Positions 1 to 11,634 of a stretch of DNA of 64,000 nucleotides are shown here, piece after piece. Where the stretch lies: positions 18,607,911 through 18,671,910 of the forward strand of contig OZ025256.1 in NCBI GenBank assembly GCA_964019135.1. The letters are read 5' to 3'. A program made the position numbers and the translations under genes. The DNA comes from Arenicola marina (lineage: Eukaryota > Annelida > Polychaeta > Arenicolidae). The notes under the pieces are model-generated. The model was not told the DNA's origin and ran no database searches. It was given only the letters and a program-made list of their open reading frames with translations. The number at the start of each line of letters is the position of its first letter. Position 1 is the stretch's first letter.

Positions 1-171
1 CCGTCTAGCCCCAGGTGTGGTTCCGCACTTTCTTGGAGGAGCACAGACAATCAGCAGCAGCAACTACAGAAAATCAGGGCGCGCTCCTTAGCGCTGGAGC
101 ATCAGCGCAACGTCACCACACGAGAAAGAAACGCTATCATGCGTGCATTATGTTCGAAAGTTAAGAAATGA
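1..171 (+). CDS. C-terminal tail of a glutamine-rich, coiled-coil protein (possibly the Myb/SANT-like partner of a Harbinger transposase), 5' end outside window
   Basis: Frame 1 is open from the first base to a TGA at 169-171 that runs straight into AATAAA (172-177), so this looks like the true 3' end of a gene. The roughly 56 residues seen include a run of glutamines followed by a basic, heptad-like tail ending in SKVKK. Harbinger elements carry a second gene for a Myb/SANT-like DNA-binding protein whose C-terminus is often a Gln/Lys-rich coiled coil, and this tail points towards the Harbinger transposase fossil at 560-1150, the usual convergent layout. The assignment rests on context and composition only; no DNA-binding domain is inside the window. 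Confidence 0.4.
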   Translation, partial: PSSPRCGSALSWRSTDNQQQQLQKIRARSLALEHQRNVTTRERNAIMRALCSKVKK

Positions 172-177
172 AATAAA

Positions 178-540
178 CCTGCACTGTGGACAGATGCCTG
201 GTCTCGTGCTTTCCTTTGAGACAATCTGCTTAGGTAATGAATAGTGGGCGATCGGCTTCACAACCTTGTCGCTAAAGTCGCTATACTACAACTCCCATCC
301 TATTCAATGCGTAATAAAAAGAAACTCTCAAACCACAGCATTGTGTTCCGGCTTATTTGAGAAAGTGAGACTAATACAAAGCGTGATTCAAAGACATTCA
401 TGGACAGTTAGACGAATACATGAAATCTTGTAGAAGAACATGTATCGACGAATACACGTTTACAAACAGTTTGAAGCTACATATCCGTAAGATAAATACA
501 ATGATCTTACTGGGTTGGCAGAATGCAGATATAGATTTCT
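178..540. other. Spacer with no recognisable gene
   Basis: AT-rich sequence between two convergent transposon-type genes. I see no long frame, repeat array or RNA gene. Confidence 0.5.
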
Positions 541-559
541 TTGTTAAATGATGTATCGA

Positions 560-1150
560 TTATTGCGACAATCGAAACCCCCAAATATTTATCATCTTCC
601 GATATGGGAAAACCGCTGGCGTTCTTCAAAGATGTCCATGGATTCGGGATTTTCGTGCTCCGTATGACCTGCACCATTTATGCCGCCATCATCACCACAG
701 GGATATCTTTCACATTGCACATTTCCAAAAATGTCATATGTCTCCTGTACACTTTAAACGTCCAATCGTTCTCTCCACATCCGGCCGGTGACTGGAATGT
801 GTCGATCTTGTTGAATTTCTTTTCAATGACGGACAAATGGCCCTTATAATATTGATGAAGGAATCCCGGAACTCGGATGGTCACGGTATGGCAATATGGG
901 TGCCATCCACACTGCCTATGACTCCAGGCAATCCATACTTGGCAGGATAGAATTGCGATGTAATTCCATAGCCGCCCTATCCGGCCACTTGATGTTTCGC
1001 AAGTTTCGCATGGTCTGTTCAACGCACTACACACCGCCATTACAAGACAGTGCAGAGACCCCTTGCTCAAGTTAAACCCTGCGGAAGGACTCCTGATTGC
1101 TAGGCAGCCACAGCAAACTCAGCACTCTCTTCTCCACAGTTTGGCACCAG
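560..1150 (-). pseudogene. PIF/Harbinger transposase fossil (HARBI1-like DDE nuclease)
   Basis: Read on the minus strand from about 1150 down, pieces of a Harbinger nuclease appear in successive frames. First comes EKRVLSLLWLPSNQESFRRV (about 1135-1075), then SKGSLHCLVMAVCSALN (1068 down), then WPDRAAMELHR and YPAKYGLPGVIGSVDGTHIA (about 945-885), which carries the first catalytic Asp in the motif GSVDGTHI. A segment resembling the KGHLSV block follows. Several frameshifts and an in-frame TGA directly after HIAIP show that it is dead. In live elements this protein cuts the terminal repeats and works with a Myb-like partner, which may be the frame at 1-171. The second Asp region near 640 is too decayed to place. 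Terminal repeats were not found. Confidence 0.75.
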
Positions 1151-2439
1151 ACAGTGAGGGATGGGGCCAATGTGTTACACAGGATTCTGAAATGCAAAAT
1201 GGGTGTCCTATAATTTAAATGTTCCATTGCAACCATACATATAGTGCCTGCATAAAAAAAAATATCCAATTTATACTTTTACACTATAACTCTAACAGAA
1301 CATACAATTGTTTCCCAGTGAAACAGTAATAACAAAGACCAAATGATTACTGTTATGTTGTTGAATCAATGCCGCTAAAATATGAAGCCGGTGAAAGTTT
1401 GACCTTCAAGGACTTCTTTAAATATGTATGTTACTTCAATGGAAACTTAGACTTCAATTGTGCAAAACATGGCAAACAGGCTTTATCAAAGAAGAAGTAT
1501 TCCTTAATTACCCATAGCACTGGAATAGGGCTCATCTGTGGCCAGGTGGTCCAGTGTGCATGGTGCTGTTTCATGTAAAGAGGTTGTAAGAGAGTGATAC
1601 GTACATAAGTTAGATAAATGGTCATCAACACTAAACAGGGCATGGTTACATTGAACTTTGAATAAAGTAGGTTTAATTTAATTAGTGTGAACAATAGTTC
1701 TCCTTGCAGGAGTAAAATATTAATATAGTAGGCTTTAAAGCATAAAGGTATAGATATCAAAGAAAAAAATAATACTATATGGTAGTAAAATAATTATGAC
1801 ATAAATGTGATTTTTTTTAGAAAATATGAATTTAAATCTTACATAAGGTTATTACCACAGCCACAGTAAATTAACTGACACAGAAATTGGGTTGGGGAGT
1901 TGCAAAGCAGTAGGCAATGTGATCGATCCTCGATCCATATTCCATAATAGGGCTTACGTCTCTCTAGACATACAATACTGTTACACCTATGCTGAAACAA
2001 TGGCATGCCTTTAGAGGGAAGAACGCCCCCCACCCCTTTGGCCTTTCTCTGTACACTGATTTACCGTGGCTGATGTGCATATACACTGACATAATATACC
2101 TCACGACACTATCTGACTGTCAAGACTCAAGTGTCAGTGACACTGACTGTTACGGACAGACTGGCACTGCCAGTGCAATGTCACTGAGTGCAACATTGTT
2201 TTAATGCATTTAGGAATTTAATAAATAATTTAGAGCAGTGTGTTGAAAACGCGATACTGTCCCACAGATATAAAATGTTCGTTGGACGCCAATGGAGGCA
2301 CGGACACATAACTGCCACAGCTAGGCTCATCACCAATCGCAAAAAGTTTATCCGAGACGGCGGTTAGCAACACATTTTGCTACTTGTGCGCCATTTTGAA
2401 ACAAACACTGACGAGGGAATTCTGGGAAAATTAAAAATC
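1151..2439. other. Gene-free stretch
   Basis: AT-rich sequence with short frames only. A cluster of short inverted motifs (CAGTGACACTG-like) lies at about 2125-2195. I see no gene or clear repeat boundary. Confidence 0.5.
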
Positions 2440-2522
2440 GGCTGTGACCAATGTCGTTCCGTAGCAAGTTCCGAGTGACCAAAAATGTTCGCGGCGATCG
2501 ATCGTGCTCCGGTACGCAGCCC
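2440..2522 (+). repeat. Dispersed repeat, inverted partner at 5087-5165
   Basis: The segment ending in GTACGCAGCCC, with the inner block GCGGCGATCGATCG, is present in reverse complement at 5087-5165, where it begins GGGCTGCGTACCGGAGC. The two copies form an inverted pair about 2.6 kb apart. The first abuts directly on the AGGGCTRTACAGT-family element that follows. No coding capacity is evident. Confidence 0.6.
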
Positions 2523-3334
2523 AGTTCTCGCGGGTTCTGTTTCCGGTTTAGGTCTTTTAGGGACCAACAAAAAAACACGTGCTCTTAGAATGAGTGCGCA
2601 TCACGCTGGTGCCTTGCTGCAACTGCGTGACGCGCACTCATTGCAGTCAACGTTTTAGTGTTGGGAACCGGCCAGCTGCGCGGTTTGTGCCTAAAGAATC
2701 GAGTGGGTGTGAAACTATTTTTTGTTTGCTTTGGTCCAGGCATTGTTAACTATAAAATCATAATATAGTTAAAGACAAGACATTTATCTCTCCATTATGC
2801 ATGTGGTCCGTTCGATGAGACCGTTGGAAGCGTTGTATTTTGAGCCAAATCATCGATGTTTACAGTTCTACGACAAAAGGAGCACCATATTGTCCTCACC
2901 CGCTCAGTCCATATAAGGAGCGTTGTTACGTAACCATAGATACCGCGCGCAGACACGCGCGTCATGATGATTATTACGTCATACGACATGGAAAACCCCG
3001 CGCAGCACATCATATCGCCTGACGCTGACAGTCACTCATGAGACAACCGCGTTCTGGTTTATCAACTGCCTAACCGCTCATACATTACATAAATTTACTC
3101 GGATGGTTATAATTCGGATATGCACAGAACTTCCGTGGTTAGTTGAGCTTCCAAGAACAACTTTAGCCGATCTTGTGTGTGAGGCGATCTCTAGACAATC
3201 TTTGAGGCGAGTGAAGGCAAACAACCGGAAGGTAGGCAGCACCTACAGGCCGTTGATGCTAGGCATTGACGCAGAGCATAGGTATCCCCGTCTCGTGCGG
3301 TCTCGATAAGATCCCGAAGTGACTGTACAGCCCT
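2523..3334 (+). mobile_element. Non-autonomous DNA element, AGGGCTRTACAGT family, copy 1 (left terminus damaged)
   Basis: Near-identical to 26536-27332 over about 0.8 kb. The right terminus ends in GACTGTACAGCCCT at 3334. The left terminus has lost its outer bases, since CGCAGCCC takes the place of AGGGCTGTAC, and joins the neighbouring repeat at 2440-2522. It has no transposase frame, so it is a MITE-like passenger. The intact sister copy defines the terminal repeats and suggests a 2-bp AT target duplication. Confidence 0.75.
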
Positions 3335-3336
3335 AT

Positions 3337-3412
3337 AGCGCGATTGGTAAGACGTTTGTCTTTTGATCGCAAGGTTGTGCGTTCAATTCCCGACGAAGGC
3401 GATCACCGCTTT
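3337..3412 (+). other. Degenerate tRNA-like sequence, probable SINE head or tRNA relic
   Basis: TAGCGCGATTGGTAAGAC resembles a tRNA A box. About 35 bases on, GCGTTCAATTCCC resembles a B box. Between them TTTTGAT sits as a seven-base anticodon loop with TTG as the triplet, as in tRNA-Gln. The D and T stems do not pair well and no acceptor stem can be drawn, so I do not call it a working tRNA. It starts directly at the end of the preceding element. Confidence 0.3.
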
Positions 3413-3557
3413 TTTTTACCTTTATTGGTCGGAAAACTTGCTAATTTCTATGAAAAAATGTGGTCCTTCTCACGTTTGTCACGATTTTAAAGAGATTCTC
3501 GATCCTAATTTGTGATTCTAACTAGATCTAAGTTAGATCTAAGCCTAGGGCTAAAAT

Positions 3558-3662
3558 CAGAACCACAGGCACAGGGGAGGGGGGGGGGGGGCGCGGAGGG
3601 TCTGCACGGCCTACTACCCCCCCCCCCCCCTGTGTCAGTCGATTTACTGTGCCTGTGGTCAG
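3558..3662. repeat. Inverted repeat enclosing a G-run and a C-run
   Basis: Arms ACCACAGGCACAG and CTGTGCCTGTGGT flank a run of about 12 G and a run of about 14 C, so the whole piece can fold into a long hairpin. The pentamer AGAAC lies at the left edge and again just outside the right arm (a possible target duplication). There is no coding content. Confidence 0.5.
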
Positions 3663-4295
3663 AACACTCACAATGTGACATGTCTGCCACGCGGCCGTGG
3701 GTTCGTTTGATTACATTTCACTGTTGACATCAGACTTGATAACTTTCAAAAAGGGAACTAGAGGGGTAGAATGTATGTTTTTGTCAATATTATGGAGGTA
3801 ACTTAATTCTCGATCGATAAGGTAAGCTTAACATGTTTGTTACGTGTCTTTCGCTCGTCTGCTACCAGGGCGTATCAGTTATCCGACTGGAATGTAGCAT
3901 CCCCACCGCTAGGGCGGCGCCACAACTCGTTTGTAACATTTCGGCCATAGGCAGACGCGCGAGTTGGAGATCTTACTCTAGACAATCTTTGCTCAAACCC
4001 ACTTACAGACAAATAGATAATGTCGCGAGAGAACAATAGAGTGACGTCATCAGTGGATTTTTCCTCCAGTGCGGGGTGGGGGAGGGGGGTGATCGGTCTA
4101 TTACGCTGGCTTCGCCGATAAACCAGAGAAGCCGAGTGAATCTGGAAATCAACATTGTCACCTTTTTATGGGGCGGTCCCTGCTCTATTCTCTTGACTGT
4201 CCCTACACGTTTAAGTTAGAAGCTGTCTCCATCTCAATTGATAAGTGACGTCTATATTGGCGACACGTGCACTCGCCAACGACGAGTTGTTAACC
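3663..4295. other. Gene-free stretch
   Basis: Unique-looking sequence with short frames in every phase. No gene, RNA or repeat recognised. Confidence 0.45.
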
Positions 4296-4540
4296 CATAG
4301 GCGGATCCAGGGGGGCCCAGGGGGTTCGACCCCACCCCCCACCCCCCGTCTGAGGAAGAATGCGTCAAAAAAAGGGTGGACCCCCTTGTCGAATTCTTGC
4401 TAAGAGACCCCCCTCCCCGGTTATCAGTGGGCTCCCCCCTTTTCAGCTTTTTGAGGAAGAACGCTATCTGAGTCGTGGGCCTCCCCCCACCCCCCGCCCC
4501 GGTCGCAAGTTGCCCCTTTTCAAATTTCTAGATCCGCACG
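4296..4540 (+). repeat. GC-rich GGCGGATCCAGGGGG-type repeat
   Basis: Starts near GGCGGATCCAGGGGGGC and ends near TAGATCCGC, with runs of C and two internal copies of a GAGGAAGAA(T/C)GC motif. The same GGGGCGGATC / GATCCGCCCC core recurs at about 31160 and in the large repeat units near 36645, 43300 and 48865. It is a dispersed, gene-free element; its family is not known to me. Confidence 0.5.
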
Positions 4541-5086
4541 TGTAACGGTTATACAAAATACCCCACCTGAGTACATGTACGAGAACAACAGGTCAAGCAC
4601 AACACACTTACACACTGGTACTGGTTCAGGCTTCAAAAAAGCACCAGCCACGTAGACGGGCACTCGGGCACGTTAACATCGTGGTCTGGTGGAGAGAAAT
4701 GAGGTGGCAAATCAGAACGCGGTTCGAATGAGATAGGGGGTGTGGGGTATATGAGGGGTTGGCGCATGCGCCCCCAGGCAAGCCCACTTCTCTAGGGACA
4801 CAACGGTGTCTATGCTAAATTTCTTAGATGCTAGTCGGGAATCCCGACTGTGGCTTTTGCTGCAATGCGTTCGCGCACAATCGTAGTGCTTACGTATTCT
4901 ATATACCTTGTGCTATCTTCTGACATCCAGAAAGTGTGTCAACACCAGGTTGTTTTCGTTATATTTTCACGAAGAAGTGTTGGCGCATACGTGCACCATT
5001 TGCACCATGGGGAGAAACTGACGATCCTCAATCCGAAGCTCAATTATTTTGACCTCCGGTATTCTACGTGCATGCTTACGCCTGGG
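4541..5086. other. Gene-free stretch
   Basis: No gene or repeat recognised. The long plus-strand frame across 4850-5269 runs through the repeat at 5087-5165 and looks accidental. Confidence 0.45.
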
Positions 5087-5165
5087 CTGCGTACCGGAGC
5101 ACGATCGATCGCCGCGAACATTTTTGGTCACTCCGAACTTGCTACGGTACGACATCGGTCACATC
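5087..5165 (-). repeat. Inverted copy of the repeat at 2440-2522
   Basis: Reverse complement of 2440-2522 with a few substitutions, beginning GGGCTGCGTACCGGAGC. No coding capacity is evident. Confidence 0.6.
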
Positions 5166-5825
5166 GAACTATTTCCATTTGTTGCGGGGATAACCACCAA
5201 CTAATTATTCTTACTTTGGAATTAGCAGCACAATCTAAATGGTGTAAAATATTGATAAATGAAAGATAATTATAAAGCATCGATATTTACGGGTTATCCC
5301 CACTTATCTATGAAGAATCGTCGTTCAGAGTTTAATATTATCATGCGGGACTGCTCTTGATCGCGGCGAACCATACCCCACTTCCGCTTCAAAATTGCAC
5401 GCGTCCTTGACCAATCCGCCAAGTTCAATTCCTTATTTGTCGTACCGTAAGTAGTGCGATCGCTAGTTCACATCAACTCGATCTTGGGGTGGATATGGTT
5501 ATGAAGTTGGCCAGAGATTAAGGAGGGGACATCGGCTGCATGAGGTTGTTGTTCAAATGATATGTGACATACCGTCCGTTTCGTGGGTTCTAAAATTCAC
5601 TCTAGATTCAAACACAATTTAATTGACCATCTCATTGCAATCCCTTATCCCGAGTCTGTTCTGTTCTAATTTATATTCACTTATTCAAGATGCAAACAAC
5701 GGTGCCTCAATCTACTCACACCCTTGGAGACCAGTGAGTAATGATCAAGACCAAACGACGGGTCATCGATGTGACGAATGCGGCAAGCTCTGTCGGTCAC
5801 AGATAGGGTCCCTGAGGGGGGGTAG

Positions 5826-5960
5826 CCATGTCGCGTGCCGATTTTAAGAAAAGTTCCATGTCGCGTGTCGCTAAGTCTTATGTCGCATGTCGATTCTAAG
5901 GCAACCCCAATGTCGCGTTGTCGATTTTAAAAATCGCCGTGTCGCCGTATCGAAAAAGCC
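5826..5960 (+). repeat. Degenerate short tandem repeat ATGTCGCGTGTCG
   Basis: Five or so imperfect copies of ATGTCGCGTGTCGATTTTAA at irregular spacing of about 30-36 bases. Not coding in any consistent frame. Confidence 0.5.
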
Positions 5961-8590
5961 CCTCTGGGGCCCTAAATCTGAACAAGCAGAAGCATCATCT
6001 CCGAACGATCAAAACTGTACTTTTCGCGCCAAGTGACGTAGATGCTAGGTTCCGGTGTAATAGACCGATGCAGGGTGTTAATCACTCACTGTTGCTTTTA
6101 TCCAATCACGCGGTGAATAGAGGTCTTCCACGTGTTTAGGTCGGACAAACAAGTCGAACATAACAAGCAGTGTGTCACTTTCTTGTCAGTTTCAGAGATG
6201 AGTACTTCTCACTTGTACCATAATATATTACCATCATGCTCATTACAGCCAGGTTCTGGCTTTATATAAATATATATATGTTTTTTGAAGAAACGACGCG
6301 ACAAGTACGTGTTCGATATATTGAATGTATAATACCTGGAATAACATTTCACTCTATGAGTTTTCCACAATGACCAATCCGGCACGTTAGGTAAACACGT
6401 CCGGACGCCAGCGCGGCATGGAGCTCTCCTGTGTGGAGGTAAGTTGACGTCCTCACGTCTGGACGCATCGGCGTCTTCACCGAAACCATCAACTGTTTTC
6501 ACGTCCGGACGCCGGGACGTCAGTGGAAAAGCCATTGTATACATTCACGTCCCAAAAGGTTACAATTTTAAATGTGTTTCGTGACAAGCAGACAAGACAT
6601 GTGTCAGGCACCGTGCAATAGGGTGTCCTTGATATCGCCATATCGTCATTGACGCGATATGACCAAACGTGCGTCCTGAATATACAACCGACCAACCACA
6701 GTCAACCACATGACAAACATTCATGTCTGATTTTAACCCATCTGACGCTCATGTTTAACCAGGCATTCCCGCAGATTGCCAATCCCTCTCACGGTCAGAC
6801 AAACAGCGATTCACACTACCTACCAAGCCCCCCTCTCGACATGGCGAACCAAGCATTAACACCCACTCCCAATTTTTCTCATTGTTAAGACAAACCCCGG
6901 GGGAAGGAGGTAGTTAATACATTGCTGGGTTTGGGGGTGTCCGCGGTACAGCCCTCTCTTTTTCACCGCCAAACTCCGCTCCGTCGGGTGTTTTGCAGCC
7001 ATGATCCGCTCGGAAGGTGTATTTTTTCGCAGCAACCCACTCTATGAACGCCCATTTGCAGAACCCCTTCACATTTCCGGTCGCAAGTTGCAAAATATCC
7101 GCTCTATAGGGCTATCTTTCTCATCACAAATATCCGCTTTCTCAGGCATCAAGGCACCCGCGGAAGCCCCCCACCAGATTTGTATAACAGTGCCCCCCCC
7201 CCGCTCCCCCGCCCCCCCCCCCATCCTATCCCCCCGGGAGATAAACTAACTATTCGCATCGTCTGCCAAGCTTCCCTTGACGTTTTTAAATAGGGCTATC
7301 ACAAATCAAAGTGAGTCCTCGGGGGACAAATCTGTTGTTATGGTTGCTTCTGTGGCTTGACCGGCGGGATTATGGGGCCTTAGACGCAGTAGCCACCCCC
7401 CCCCCCCCCCACCACCGTCAATCATATTAACTATATTAGGGCAGTGTAGCTCCTTTCTGATGGCCAGATTCATGTGAACCAACGGGCCACACTCACTTGA
7501 AGCATCTAGGCCGAGGCATGGACAGAGTGAGACTTGTGTGAAACATCGGGGCCCAGGTAGGGGCCAGACCGATCTCCCGGCAGAGGGCGTTACGTTGCGC
7601 CATAGCCCCTCTGCCCGACGGCAAATTTCACCATCCGAATTATCATTCATACGCGAAAATTGAAATTAATCTAATCGAAGATAAATTCGCAGTTTGGCAT
7701 CAAATACACCACTGTTTAGCATTTGCTGTGTCACTGGTACCATACCTGACGAATGCATTTGATTTTGATAAATTTGAAGCCGTATTACTTTTGAATTATA
7801 TTTTTGAGTGCGGACGAGGCCAAAGGCGTAAAGTTTTTGAACTTTGACCCCTGTCTTTTTTAAATAGTTTTTCGCTTAACCCTTCCGATATGATATTTTA
7901 TAAATTCTGCATGGAAACTTCAATATTCAACCTAAAAAAACATCTAAAACTATTCGTGACCCTAGGACCGTTGGGTTCAACCATGAGGTGGGGGGCGATG
8001 ACGTGGGGCAGAGGTGATGTGAGGAACGAGCGCCCTCTGTTGGCAGACTGTTGCCGCCTACGTCCTCAATGCATTTTCACACTCGCTCGCCAGGGCGGCG
8101 CTGCGCAAATTGATATGAAAAATGCGTCGCGCATTTCTACAAATTAGTGCTGGGACCCAGCCTAAGCCTGATAATACATGAAATCAGGTGATGAAAAGAA
8201 AGAGTTCTATCACAATTATATTTTTTTCGAAAGGTTACAAGATGTTTTTTTGCTGTATTAAATACACAAAGCTCGTTTTCTATTATGTTTTATTCTTGAA
8301 AACTATAATGTTGCAAGAAATTACAGCTGATTAGAGCGTTTTTTAAGAATCTTGAAATTTGCCCCCGGCTGACAGCAGCGGTAAAGCCTAGCTTGCGTAG
8401 CGCCACCGTGCGGGAAGCTTGAGTCTAGTACCCGGAAACATCACACGAGTACTTCTTAACGCAGAACGTTATGACGCCCCGGCCTTACAAAACAAATTTA
8501 CTGCGTGTTATAGATATGCGTTAGAATACATGATTACTATACATTATACATTAAATTATTATTATTGATGGTCTTGTTAACTAGTAACAT
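5961..8590. other. Gene-free stretch with homopolymer tracts
   Basis: No supported gene. Notable points are three copies of CACGTC(C/T)GGACGC between 6395 and 6510, and long C tracts at about 7193-7235 and 7396-7411. The short frames here look random. Confidence 0.45.
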
Positions 8591-9190
8591 AGGGCTATAC
8601 AGTTCTTGCAGCTATATAAGTCAAATTGAATTTCTCTCCGGGTGTATTCTATTTCACTATTTCACTATTTCACTAAACATGGCTATGTGAGGTATATGTT
8701 AAGATATTTGGAGGCGACGAAGCGCAGAACTTTCGGAATATACAAGGAAACATCCGTCTTTTTTACCCATTTCTCTGTCAATATGTGCAATGCATGAAGT
8801 AACAACATACTGATGCGTCATTAAACCACATGGTAAAGGTAAAATAAGTCCAGTTGTATGTTTTCGTATCACTTTTTGATCACGGAAAGTTTCTTTATTC
8901 TTTGTAAGTTTTCTGAAGCGTCGCGCCAACGTTCTCACCGGGGAGAATCCGCGTGACGTTATAATGCCTCGTTTTCGTAGGAAATGCAAAAGAACGTTAC
9001 TTTCTCAGCGGTGTTGTCCCGTCGTAAAAATATTCGTCATTGTGATGGCGCAAAAGAAAAATATGTCGTCTGTCCGTTTTGTGCACCTATATTTCTTAAA
9101 TATTTTTAATTATATCGCTAGGCCTTCCGCAAGGGACCCATCCCTCGGCGCCTGTATATACGGGCTCTTGCGCACGTAGTCTGGTTTCCT
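8591..9190 (+). mobile_element. Non-autonomous DNA element, AGGGCTRTACAGT family, truncated
   Basis: Begins with AGGGCTATACAGTTC at 8591. The body matches, in reverse complement, most of 15680-16261: ATATTTGGAGGCGA and GCGCAGAACTTT near 8705-8735, the CCTCGTTTTCGTAGGAAATG block near 8965, and GGCCTTCCGCAAGGGACCC near 9120. The right terminus is missing and homology stops near 9190. It carries no transposase. Confidence 0.65.
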
Positions 9191-9913
9191 ATAGTTGCAA
9201 CGGAACTTTCCGGACAACGAAATTTCCCGTTTACGAGAAAATATTCACTGATTCGAAGAAAAAAATACCTTCTGAACTTCAAATCGGGGCCTAATAAGTG
9301 TATGTCAACTCACGTTCCCTGAGACACATTCAAATAAACTATAAGCAGTTTAGGTGGCGCCATTCACTGTTTACTGTGACGTCACTGGACGATACCATTT
9401 TCATCTTTGTAAGGGGTCGTAGGTTTGAATTCCTTTGTAGTGTTTTATCATTAACTCTGTTTTTAAGCATTGACGCATACCTAAAGTGACCCAGAGTAAA
9501 CTTGAAATCAGTTTAGTATCAATTGAGGCTAAACTTGAATTCATTGTGCAAAAGTGGGTACAGCAGATCAACCACTACCCCCTGACCATTGCATTCAACT
9601 TCGGTACCCTCGTCAAATGACGCGAGGAACTTTGCCAACCTGACCTAGATTTTGAACCAATCAGGGGGCAGTTGGATGACCTTTACATTTGCGTGACTGA
9701 CAAGAAAACGATAAAAACAACATCGTCTGCTCTATTAAATAGCATGGCAGGTCATGTGTTGTGAAGATAGGAATCGAACTGCAGATCGGATAAACAATTG
9801 TTCAGACAGGCCCCAGTTTATAGGTAAGGAATATGCATATAATTCTTCCTCAACTCGTAGAGTAAACAAATAATTCGCAAATTTCGATGTCCGGAAAGTT
9901 TCCGTTTTGACTG
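9191..9913. other. Gene-free stretch
   Basis: No gene recognised. Two isolated B-box-like strings occur (GTAGGTTTGAATTCC at about 9419; GGAATCGAACTGC, reading on the minus strand, at about 9770), but neither has a tRNA fold around it. Confidence 0.45.
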
Positions 9914-9999
9914 TAGTCAACGTTTGAGTGTTGGGAACCGTCTTTTTGACCTAAAAAGACCTAAATCATAAATAGAACCCGCGAGAACTGTACAGCCCT
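9914..9999 (-). mobile_element. Terminal fragment of an AGGGCTRTACAGT-family element
   Basis: In reverse complement it reads AGGGCTGTACAGTTCTCGCG followed by the same GGGTTCT..GGTTTAGGTCTTTT block that starts the element at 26536. Only about 86 bp of one end remain. Confidence 0.65.
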
Positions 10000-10016
10000 T
10001 TAGCATTAAATATTAA

Positions 10017-11036
10017 GGTAAGCCACCCATAATGGCAAGGTAAAAGAACTCTGTATTTGTGATTATTTTATGAAAGTATACCCAATTACACACCTTCTTG
10101 TGAATTTTTAGGATACTTTACCGTCCCCTTAAAAAAATATTCTCCGTTTTCCAAGTATAGCCCCATTTCACAAAATGACCAAAACTTGACACCTACCACG
10201 AATATGTAATTTTGCTACAATTCAGCTCAATATTAGGTCATTATCATCGGTAATAGCTCTTTGGAAAGCTCAAACCTAGTGCAATACAGGAATGATATTC
10301 AATAATGTAAATAGTAGCCACACAAAATAACAGAATGGCAATAAACAGGACCGTTTTTGCCAAAATTCGAAATCACCACCTTCACAAAATTGGCTATAAT
10401 TTCATCAAAAATGAAAATCTTGACACCAAACCACGTTTAAAAACTTCTGAAAACATAGTTCTTGTAACAAAAATAAAGACAAATATAGGTAGCCGTGCAA
10501 ATTTCCCGAGAAACACGTCCTGAAATTTGAAAATGTTATTTCAGAAATATTTTTTGAAGCAGCTTATTTCACACCAATTATCAGTAACTTACGCCTTGTG
10601 TTCACATTTTAATAAATCTGGTTGTATGTAATGGTCTCCGATATAATTATGATCTACACGAATGCTTTCTTAACCATATACACGTTTTCTCCATGTTTTT
10701 TTCTTGAATATTCCGAATTTATCACGAAGAGTCATTCTCGGGGGAAAAACCCTGTGAATGACGTCACGAATTGGGGAATCCCTGTGAATGACGTAACGAG
10801 TTAGGGATTCCCATTTCACTGACACCCGCCGATGTTTGTCGAGGTCTTTTCCAAGTAGCCGAAGCTTATTATACGATGCTCTATGCATTTTACTTACGTC
10901 ACCACTTCTTTTGCTGTTTTATTCGTGCTTTGTTCATTAGGACTTCGTAAAATCTCAGGGCTACAACCCGCCGATGTTTGCCGATGTTTACCGAGGTCTG
11001 CTCAAAATCGCCGAGGCTCATTATGGGTGGCTTACC
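10017..11036. mobile_element. TTAA-flanked non-autonomous DNA element, 1,020 bp
   Basis: Terminal inverted repeats GGTAAGCCACCCATAATG (left) and CATTATGGGTGGCTTACC (right) are perfect over 18 bases. Each is bordered by TTAA (10013-10016 and 11037-11040), the target duplication typical of the Kolobok and piggyBac superfamilies. The interior has no transposase frame. It contains repeated CCGATGTTTGYCGAGGTC motifs near the right end. The TTAA at its right end is shared with the next element. Confidence 0.8.
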
Positions 11037-11040
11037 TTAA

Positions 11041-11630
11041 GGTCGAGAGCGGGTGGGGGGTCAAAAAAAATTCGTCGACAGATTTTTTTGATTTTTCCTC
11101 TAGATAAGTATCATGTATGGATCTACCTGAAAATGTAATAAAAAATATATGTCACTTCACTAAAAAAAAGTTTGGGGCATTTTCGTCAAATTGGCTTTAA
11201 CATGGCGGTCAATGGGAAAATCCTATAAATGTGTTTTTTTCTCAATGTTTTGAAATCCGCTATAAAAACTGGTCGACAGACTTCCCCAAAAAACTGCCTG
11301 CTGAAGCATAGCGTCATGGTGAATACGCAAATAACAAAAAAACGATGTTACTGAACTAACTTTTGTTCTATAAGCTCTTTTGTAAGCAAAATAGGCTATA
11401 AAATAGGCCACAAATGACGAATTGTCACAATTGTGCCTCTCGGCGCATATATGCAATCACTAAATATCTTGGTATTTGCTTGTAATACATCAAATACATG
11501 CAAATTTGGTGGAGGAAATATTATTTGATGTGACATAGATTGATATTGGCTGCCATTTAACCCTATAAATTAAAAAAGAAAATTGAATTTAGTTCTGAAA
11601 AAATCCGCCAGGCGCCACCCGCTTTCGCCC
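11041..11630. mobile_element. Second TTAA-flanked non-autonomous DNA element, 590 bp
   Basis: Left end GGTCGAGAGCGGGTGG and right end CCACCCGCTTTCGCCC are imperfect inverted repeats, bordered by TTAA at 11037-11040 and 11631-11634. There is no coding frame. It lies directly beside the 1,020-bp element, with a single TTAA between them. Confidence 0.7.
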
Positions 11631-11634
11631 TTAA

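Noticed and set aside
4850..5269. 139-codon plus-strand frame
   Set aside because: Runs through a dispersed repeat and has no recognisable motif.
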